Shown: one piece after another, positions 53,085 through 60,000 of the stretch | Numbering within the stretch: position 1 is the stretch's first letter | How the letters are laid out: each line of letters begins with the position of its first letter | Source of the DNA: Takakia lepidozioides | Lineage: Eukaryota > Streptophyta > Takakiopsida > Takakiales > Takakiaceae | Direction of reading: 5' to 3' | Length of the DNA: 60,000 nucleotides | NCBI GenBank assembly: GCA_030704615.1 | Contig: CM060734.1 | Span: 8,434,001-8,494,000, forward strand | The notes under the pieces: model-generated | Databases searched by the model: none | Told to the model about the DNA's origin: nothing | Seen by the model: only the letters and a program-made list of their open reading frames with translations | Position numbers and translations under genes: made by a program

Positions 53085-56000
53085 GGGAAGGTGACTCCTC
53101 CCGACCGGAAAAGAAGTGGGATAGGCCACGCGGCGAAAATGGCACGTGGAAATCGAAGGGAGGTCCTTCACACGTCAAGGCGGCACCCGGTGCTTCGAAA
53201 GGAAAAGCGGGTGGAGCGACTTATGGCGGACAGAAGGCGACCTTTGATGGAGTGTGTTTCAATTGCGGGGAGCCCGGGCACATGGCCAAGAAGTGCACGA
53301 AGCCCCGACAATTGAACATGACTCGGGCGACCACGGAGCTGTCGGAAGATACCATCAGTCGCTTGGTGGAAGCGGTGGTCGCCAGGACTTGCAAGGTAGG
53401 CAAATTTTCTTGTGAGTTGTATCAGGAAACTGGCGCCTTACGAAAAGGGAGTCAGTTATTGTTCGTGGATGGGATAATATCCGGAACTAATGTGTCGTTG
53501 TTGGTGGACACAGGAGCGTCGCACTCCTTCATGACGCCGGCGGCGGCGCGAAAGTTGGGACTCCCGACAAGTGACGTGGGGGCCTCTATTGAGGTGCGCT
53601 CTGCCAAAGGAGAACCTCAGTTGGCGACAAGGTTGGCGTTTGATGTTCCTCTTCAACTGGGGAGTTGGGAGGGACGTGAGAACTTCACTATCTGCGAGAT
53701 CGATGGAGTGGATCTCATTTTGGGAATGACCTTTTTGAGCAAATCCGGAGCGGTCATAGATGGCCGCAAGAGAGTAGTCACGCTGCCATGTGGGAATGGT
53801 GGCGAGGTTTTACGAGTGTCGGAAACGCCCAAATCCGTGGGAGGGCGAATAAACCTTCTATCAGCAAAGGAGTGGGCCGTGGAGGAGACACACGAGTCCC
53901 AGTTTTTGCTTTACATTAGAGAAGTGAAAGGAGAAGGCGATGGGGAGCCGAGCCCAGATTGGATCAAGGGGATTTTGGAGAAATACCAGGATGTGATGCC
54001 GGAGGATTTACCAAGCGGCTTGCCACCGCGAAGAGGAGTTGACCACAAAATTGAGGTGATACCGGGATCGGAACCGCCTGCCAAGGCGCCCTACCGGTTG
54101 AGCCACAAAGAGTTGGTCGAGCTGAAGACTCAGCTCAAAGATCTAATGTCAAAGGGGTACATCCGGCCGAGTAAGTCACCTTACGGAGCCCCGGTGCTAT
54201 TTGCAGACAAGAAGGATGGGACGCTGCGGATGTGTGTCGATTACAGGGCTCTGAATAAGGTGACTATCAAAAACCGGTACCCTTTGCCAAGGATCGACGA
54301 CCTCTTCGATCGGTTGGCAGGAGCGAAGTATTTCAGCCGGATCGACTTGCGCTCCGGCTATCACCAAATTCGGGTGGCGGAAGGAGATGAGGAGAAGACC
54401 GCGTGCAGGACAAGGTATGGTTCATATGAGTTCTTGGTGATGCCTTTTGGGCTCACCAATGCACCAGCGACATTTAGCACGCTGATGAACAGCCTTTTCC
54501 AGGAGTGGTTGGATGACTTTGTGATCGTGTACATCGACGACATCTTGGTGTACTCGAAAACAAAGGAGGAGCACCTGGAGCACCTCAAAAGGGTGTTCCA
54601 AAAATTGCGAGAAGGGAAGCTGTATGCCAAAGCTTCAAAGTGCGAATTCGGGGTCACAAAAGTGGAGTTCTTGGGGCACGTGATTACACAGGATGGGATC
54701 AAAATGGATGACAGAAAGGTGAGGGCGATCTTGGACTGGGAGCCTCCGACTTCGGTCCCGGGAGTGCGATCCTTCCTAGGACTCGCCTCCTATTACCGGA
54801 AGTATGTGAGAAATTTCGCCAAGATCGCGGGGCCGCTGTCGGACCTTCTGTGTAAATCCAAAGTCTGGGTATGGAACACATTTTGTGGCCAAGCTTTTGC
54901 TGAATTGAAGCAGCGGATGACGGAAGCTCCAGTCTTAAAAATCCCGGAGTTCGATCGTCCGTTTGAGATTCATACAGATGCATCGGACTTCGCAATTGGG
55001 GGTGTACTTATGCAAGATGGACGTCCAGTGGCTTACGAAAGTAAGAAACTGAATGAAGTGGAGCGACGGTGGCCGACGCACGAAAAAGAGATGAAGGCGG
55101 TGGTACATTGCCTTGAACTCTGGCGCCACTATGTTGGTTCCAACCCAGTGAAGGTGTTCACGGACAATGTCACGGTGAAGTATTTTGCCACGCAGCCCAA
55201 GTTATCCCCAAAACAACTTAGGTGGCAAGATACTTTGGCAGTGTTCGACGTGGATATCCAGTACAAACCGGGACGGGACAATGTGGTGGCCGATGCTTTA
55301 AGTAGAAAGCAGCAGCTCTTGTTGGTGTACAAGGGCGAGACGGCGCTCCAAAGGAAGATCCGGAAGGCTTGCCGGAAGGATGAGCTGGCAAAGTGCGTGA
55401 TGCAGAACTTGAGAATGGGGGTTAAATCGCAGTTCCACTTGCAAAACGGACTGCTCCGGTATAAGCAAAAACGTCTCTATGTGCCAAAGGGAGGGATCAG
55501 GGATAGTCTCTTGAGAGAATGCCATGATAGCCCGCTTGCGGGCCACGGTGGAGCCAAGCGCACTGCGGCACTCTTGAAGAAAGAGTATTTCTGGCCCAAA
55601 CTGAGGGAGGAGGCAGAGGAGTATGTAAAGACATGCACCACATGCCAACAAAACCGGAGCGAGTATAAAAAGCAAGCGGGGCTGTTACAACCCTTGCCGA
55701 TTCCAGAGGGGACTTGGGAAAGCGTCTCGATGGATTTCATGACTGCTATGCCGCTGTCAAAAGGATTCGATGCAATCATGGTGGTGGTAGATAGGTTCAG
55801 TAAAATGGCCCATTTCATCCCCACCAAGGAGACGGCAACTGCGCAGGAGACAGGGCGACTTTACTTCACCCACGTCTTAAAGCATCATGGAGTCCCGAAG
55901 GATATTGTCTCGGACCGCGACCCAAAGTTTACGAGTAAATTCTGGAGAGCACTTTGGAAGAAGATGGGGACGAGGCTGAAGATGAGCACCGCCTTCCGAC

Positions 56001-56797
56001 CTACGACGGACGGCCAAACGGAAAGAGTGAATTCCGTAGTGAAGCAATTCTTGCGGAATTACGTGTCGGCAGACCAATCAGACTGGATGGAACACTTAGA
56101 CGCGGCAGAGTTCTGTTATAATAACACAGAACACTCCGCGACGGGAGTTTCCCCTTTTGTGTTGGTCTATGGAAAAGCACCTCTGGTGCCGACAAGTTGG
56201 GCCGCCCAGGACGTTGAGGAACCAGCAGTAGCGGCGGTACTGGAAGAACGCGAGCGTTTGTTGAAGCTCGCAAAGTACAACATTGCCAAAGCTAGGAAAC
56301 GGTATGAAAGGCAGGCGAATCGGAAGCGGAGGGAAGTGAAGTTTGAGGCAGGCACAGAGGTCTGGTTGAACATCAAGAATTTTCGACTACCTCCGGAAAT
56401 GAGTCCGAAGTTCGTACCTCCGTATGCGGGTCCCTTTCGCATTCGGAGGGTTATGAATGAGGATGTGTATGAATTGGAGCTGCCAGCAAACAGCAAGGTG
56501 CACCCAATATTCCATGTCTCCCTTTTGAAGCCTTACTTCAAAGATGAAGCACGTCCGAATCGTCAGCAAGTGTTGCGTCCGCCACCTATGCTGTTGGATC
56601 ATGAAAATGAACCCGAGTACGAGGTGGAGGCAATACTTAAGTCGAGGAGGTTCAAGAACCGAGAAACGGAGTATCTCGTCAAATGGAAGGGCTATCATCT
56701 TGTGGAGGCATCTTGGGTGCGTGCCTCAGAAATGGGAAACGCATCCGAGGCAGTTGCAGCGTTCGAAGGGCGACCTCAAAAGCGGAAGAAGCGTTGA
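53085..56797 (+). CDS. Chromovirus pol with chromodomain
   Basis: The open frame includes 1181 codons from 53252. Residues counted from there: zinc knuckle [14 protein letters not shown] (2-15), aspartic protease [11 protein letters not shown] (86-90 core), RT with [13 protein letters not shown] and catalytic YIDD (427-430). RNase H TDAS is at 575-578, the integrase zinc site at Cys757/His758, His765, Cys795, Cys798, and the integrase triad is Asp828, Asp888, Glu924 (35 residues between the last two). The C-terminal chromodomain (about 1121-1165, [11 protein letters not shown]...YLVKWKGY) is the hallmark of chromoviruses, thought to guide integration to marked chromatin. All catalytic residues are intact. 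The frame begins in the gag tail, supporting an original single gag-pol ORF. Confidence 0.94.
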
Positions 56798-57703
56798 TGG
56801 GGACATCAACCTTGGAGCGTGGGGGAGGAAATGCATGCTTAGCCCGGTTTAGCTAGCTCAGGAATCCGATTGCAAAAACTTGTATTGTACAAAAATTTGT
56901 GATAAAGGAAATGGGTTCCAAATATTGTGCGTCCTATTGTGTTTGGAATGGTGATGCATGGTGTGGTTGGCTGGTGTGTAGAATGCATGCTAGCTTACAA
57001 AAGTGGGAGAGGTAAATTGGGTTAATCGTGTGTTTGCGCAGTGCCGAAATCGGGTGACTCCCATCCAAGGGGCAAGGAAACTTGCGCCTTATTTGGGAGT
57101 TCAAGTGCTAGTGCGCACCTGGCGCGTGCGCGTACTATAACTGCGCTACCGAGGGGGTTGCCTTGTAGTGCGGGCTAACGCGGAAGCTACGTGCTTCCGT
57201 TCACGTACTATAATCGTGTAGCCTCGGGACGAAGTCGTAGTGCGGCTTCGGCGTGTTCCCGTACCTCAGGCCAGCATTCCAAGGCGGACCCAATTGTAGT
57301 GATTGGGGCGCACGGTTGGTTCAAGGTTATCTTCCTAGTCAAAGAGGGTTCCAGGTGAACCCTTGCTCAAGGTGATGCCAAAAGCGGCATCATGAGCGAT
57401 CGCAAGCAATGTTGTTGCAGTAAGGCGATTCGATCCTCGGGGAGGATCGTTCCTTGGCCTTGAAGTAGGCCAAGAAGAGTGCACTGGGGGAGCTGGAGAG
57501 GCTCCACCCTTGGCCGGGACTTGGAGGAAGTCGGCCGAACTAGCTAGTGGAGAGTGGAGTCAAGTGTGGGGTTTGGTTCTTTGCCATGGGACGCCATGGT
57601 ACGGAAACAAACTCCTTGATGTGGGACGCCACAACTTGGACGTTCGTTTCTACAAAATGGACAAAGTCGATGAGGACATCGACTCCCTGTTGGTAGGGGT
57701 GTG
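56798..57703 (+). other. Chromovirus 3' non-coding region
   Basis: There are about 900 bp between the pol stop and the right LTR, with no ORF of note. The G-rich GGTAGGGGTG just before 57704 is the probable polypurine tract. The last about 210 bp are conserved in the older copy at 21521-21727. Confidence 0.75.
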
Positions 57704-58426
57704 TGTCGCGGCCCTTTGCCTTGAGGGCAGGGGGTCGGGACACATGAGGGGCTGCCCCTGTGGTGGGGGCAGCGGCAGCGATAGGTATGGGGGGCTGAAG
57801 CACCCTTGAGTGCCCAAGGCACTCAAGGAGGCGGAGGCGCTCACTAGGTGGAGCCCCGCACACCGGGTTGCGGTGGAGGTGGCTCCACAAGGGGTGGTGG
57901 TAGCTTAGTGGGACTTAGTGGGGGTGGCATAGGACTCACCATGGGGAGGAGACCTCGAGGTGGGAGTCGTGGGGAGTCTTGGGACTCATCACGGTCCATT
58001 GGGGCCGCGGTGAGTGGGCCAAGACTCACCGCGACTCACCACCGGGAGTCGAGGGTTTTCGTGGTGGTTCGCCATAAAATGGCATGGCTGGTTATGAAAC
58101 CCCCGCGGACAGCTACAGAAGTATATATAGGGAGTAGTAACCCCGAGAACGGTGCAAGCCCGTTGGTGACCAAAAACTAGTGAGTAAGCGAGCGAGCCGG
58201 AAAGCGACCAAAGAGTGGGGAGCTGTTCCGGACTGCCATCTACCAAAGGGAATTCTCCTAGTCCCAAATAGGTGGAGGGTTTAGAGGGATGCGGAAGGGG
58301 ACCGTTATGTCCCGGTGAGCAGCCGAAACTCCAAGTTGGCCTGGGGGCCAGGTTGGGAGTCAGGCGCGCGCATCAAAGCGAGTAATTATGACTTGAAGGG
58401 AGTTTACCGAACTGAGGTGTGCGTCA
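57704..58426 (+). repeat. Right LTR
   Basis: It is 723 bp, colinear with the left LTR without gaps, and ends GTGCGTCA where the left LTR ends GTGCGACA. Confidence 0.94.
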
Positions 58427-58431
58427 AGTCT
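58427..58431. repeat. 5-bp TSD AGTCT, right (chromovirus)
   Basis: It is identical to 51454-51458. Confidence 0.92.
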
Positions 58432-58468
58432 AAAGTTACTGAAACTTATGGAGCTGCGGAAGGGATAG
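58432..58468 (+). CDS. Last codons of the CACTA accessory gene after the LTR element
   Basis: Without the retrotransposon and one TSD the frame from 51202 reads on through AGTCT-AAAG to a TAG at 58466-58468 (total exon 294 bp, divisible by three). A second, longer frame here (to about 58522) looks coding too but would need a frameshift upstream. Confidence 0.55.
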
Positions 58469-58686
58469 TCAATATTGCACTGTTTAACAGAGTTCTTGAT
58501 TCTAATAGCACTAGAACATACTAGCTACAACAATTCAGCCCATGTGTGGGCTTGCTTGTTTATAGGGCTTGTATTGCCCTGTAGTTGACTATTTACATTC
58601 TCCTTGTGGTTGATAGTATGCAGGAGGGATCCATTCTGTTTTCATGTTGGAATTTCACCATGTAATGAAGATTTTAAATCATTCTG

Positions 58687-60000
58687 GGAGGTTTCTGCAA
58701 CTTCCTTTGAGGGGCCCCGATGGAAATTCGGCGCCGAATTTCCATCCGGGGGATGGTCTCTGTCGGAGAGGTGCCGGCCTCTCCGCCGCTCTGTTGGATA
58801 TTCGGTGCCGAATTTCCGTCCAGGGGTTGAAATATGACGGCCAGGTGCTGGCCTCTCCCCCCTCCCCGACTGCATTGGAACGGCCCCGGATGGAAATTCG
58901 GCGCCGTTTTTCCATCTGGGGAGGTTTTTACGACTTCCTTTGAGGGGGCCTCGATGGAAATTCGGCGCCGAATTTCCATCCGGGGGATGGTCTCTATCGG
59001 AGAGGTGCCGGCCTCTCCGCCGCTCTGTTGGATATTCGGTGCCGAATTTCCGTCCGGGGGTTGAAATATGACGGCCAGGTGCCGGCCTCTCCCCCCTCCC
59101 CGACTGCATTGGAACGGCCCCGGATTGAAATTCGGCGCCGTTTTTCCATATGGGGAGGTTTTTATGTCGACCAGTTTTCGGTCTGACCCCCCGACACGAC
59201 TTCTTTTGGGAGGGCCCGGATGGAAATTCGGCGCCGAATCTCAATCCAGGGGATGCTCTATGTCGAACACGTGTCGGCCTCTACGCCCGAGGCGACTTCA
59301 TCCGGGCGTCCCCTGTTGGATATTCGGTGCCGAATTTCCGTCCGGGGGTTGAAATGTGACGGCCAGGTGCCGGCCTCTCCCCCCTCCCCGACTGCATCCG
59401 AACCGCCCCGGATGGAAATTCGGCGCCGTTTTTCCATCTGGGGATGTTTTTATGCCGGCCAGTTTTCGGCCTGACCCCCCGACACGACTTCCTTTGGGGG
59501 GGCCCGGATGGAAATTCAGCGCCGAATCTCCATCCAGGGGATGTTCTCTGTCGCACACGCGCCGGCCTCTGCGCTCGAGGCGACTTCATCCGAGCTCCCC
59601 CTGTTGTATATTCGGTGCCGAATTTCCGTCCGGGGGTTGCAATGTGAGGGCCAGATGGCGGCCTTTCCCCCGAGCCGACGGCATCCGAAAGGCCTCGGAT
59701 GGAAATTCGGCGCCGTTTTTCCATCTGGCGATGTTTTTATGCCGGCCAGTTTTCGGCCTGACCCCTCGACACGACTTCCTTTGGGGGGGCCCGGATGGAA
59801 ATTCGGCGCCGAATCTCCATCCAAGGGATATTCACTGTCGCACACGCGCCGGCCTCTGCGCCCGAGGCGACTTCATCCGGGCTTCCCCTGTTGTATATTC
59901 GGTGCCGAATTTCCGTCCGGGGGTTGTAATGTGAGGGCTAGATGGCGGCCTTTCCCCCGAGCCGACGGCATCCGAAAGGCCTCGGATGGAAATTCGGCGC
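58687..60000. repeat. Second palindromic array, inverted relative to 30400-31245
   Basis: Repeats of GATGGAAATTCGGCGCC hairpins with the same linkers as the first array but in reverse complement. The GGTGCCGAATTTCCGTCC hairpin recurs at about 58796, 59031, 59319, 59607 and 59893 (steps 235, 288, 288, 286). The array continues past the end of the window. No terminal CTATTTCATGAGC motif or transposase is seen at its left edge, so it may be the inner part of another copy. Confidence 0.88.

Larger units (their letters stand above)
51459..58426 (+). mobile_element. Complete Ty3/gypsy chromovirus
   Basis: The two 723-bp LTRs (51459-52181, 57704-58426) flank a primer-binding site, gag, and a pol with the order protease-RT-RNase H-integrase-chromodomain. 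The TSD is AGTCT. By eye I find three LTR mismatches (A/T near 52045, C/T near 52141, A/T at the fifth base from the end), so the insertion is recent. It sits in the last exon of the CACTA accessory gene. Two single-base frame breaks in gag make this copy non-autonomous unless they are sequencing errors. Confidence 0.96.

Noticed and set aside
58642-59934. Open frames of up to 200 codons on both strands at the right edge
   Set aside because: Same palindromic array as above, inverted; the peptides are translations of the hairpin units.

Overview
The window reads as plant-lineage (streptophyte) nuclear DNA that is mostly transposable elements (TEs). The evidence is: GT-AG introns, plant-style Ty3/gypsy LTR elements (a primer-binding site TGGTATCAGAGC of the initiator-Met tRNA type, and an integrase ending in a chromodomain), CACTA (En/Spm) Tnp2 transposase, APE-type LINEs and a TTA-target MITE. 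A charophyte alga or other early streptophyte is my guess; nothing in the sequence proves the species. No rRNA, tRNA or CRISPR array was recognised.

Layout. (1) 1-10.2 kb: fragments of an unidentified intron-containing host gene. One exon is split at 1387 by a 7.5 kb block that is one LINE nested inside another, each with its own target-site duplication (TSD). (2) 10.4-14.2 kb: an older LINE with tandem 3' tails and a 456-bp MITE inside it. (3) 14.2-20.8 kb: a decayed gypsy element (RNase H-integrase) followed by a long coiled-coil reading frame broken by three TAG codons. (4) 20.8-24.1 kb: partial chromovirus copies (LTR pieces and antisense gag) and a TRIM-like repeat pair. (5) 24.3-27.6 kb: a PHD-finger fragment, then non-coding DNA with a 725-bp tandem duplication. 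(6) 27.66-35.06 kb: a large DNA transposon with a transposase carrying a GCM/WRKY-like zinc domain, plus about 4.5 kb of nested palindromic tandem repeats. (7) 35.2-38.7 kb: a CACTA-type accessory gene and a CACTA right end. (8) 38.7-40.0 kb: exons with a DNA-methyltransferase-like motif, bounded on both sides by CACTA termini. (9) 40.0-58.5 kb: an autonomous-looking CACTA with two divergent genes. These are Tnp2 transposase (minus strand) and a 978-codon accessory gene (plus strand) that contains an in-frame FCP1-like phosphatase domain. The last exon of the accessory gene holds a young chromovirus (51459-58426, TSD AGTCT). (10) 58.7-60 kb: a second palindromic array of the same family as (6), in inverted orientation, running off the window.

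How the parts work together. The two genes of the CACTA at 42.6-58.5 kb share a 125-bp intergenic promoter region. All their introns can be placed at GT-AG sites with consistent phase, so this element was recently functional apart from small frameshifts in the transposase and the chromovirus insertion. Most other coding sequence is broken. Exon models are by eye; percent identities, expression and database matches were not computed.
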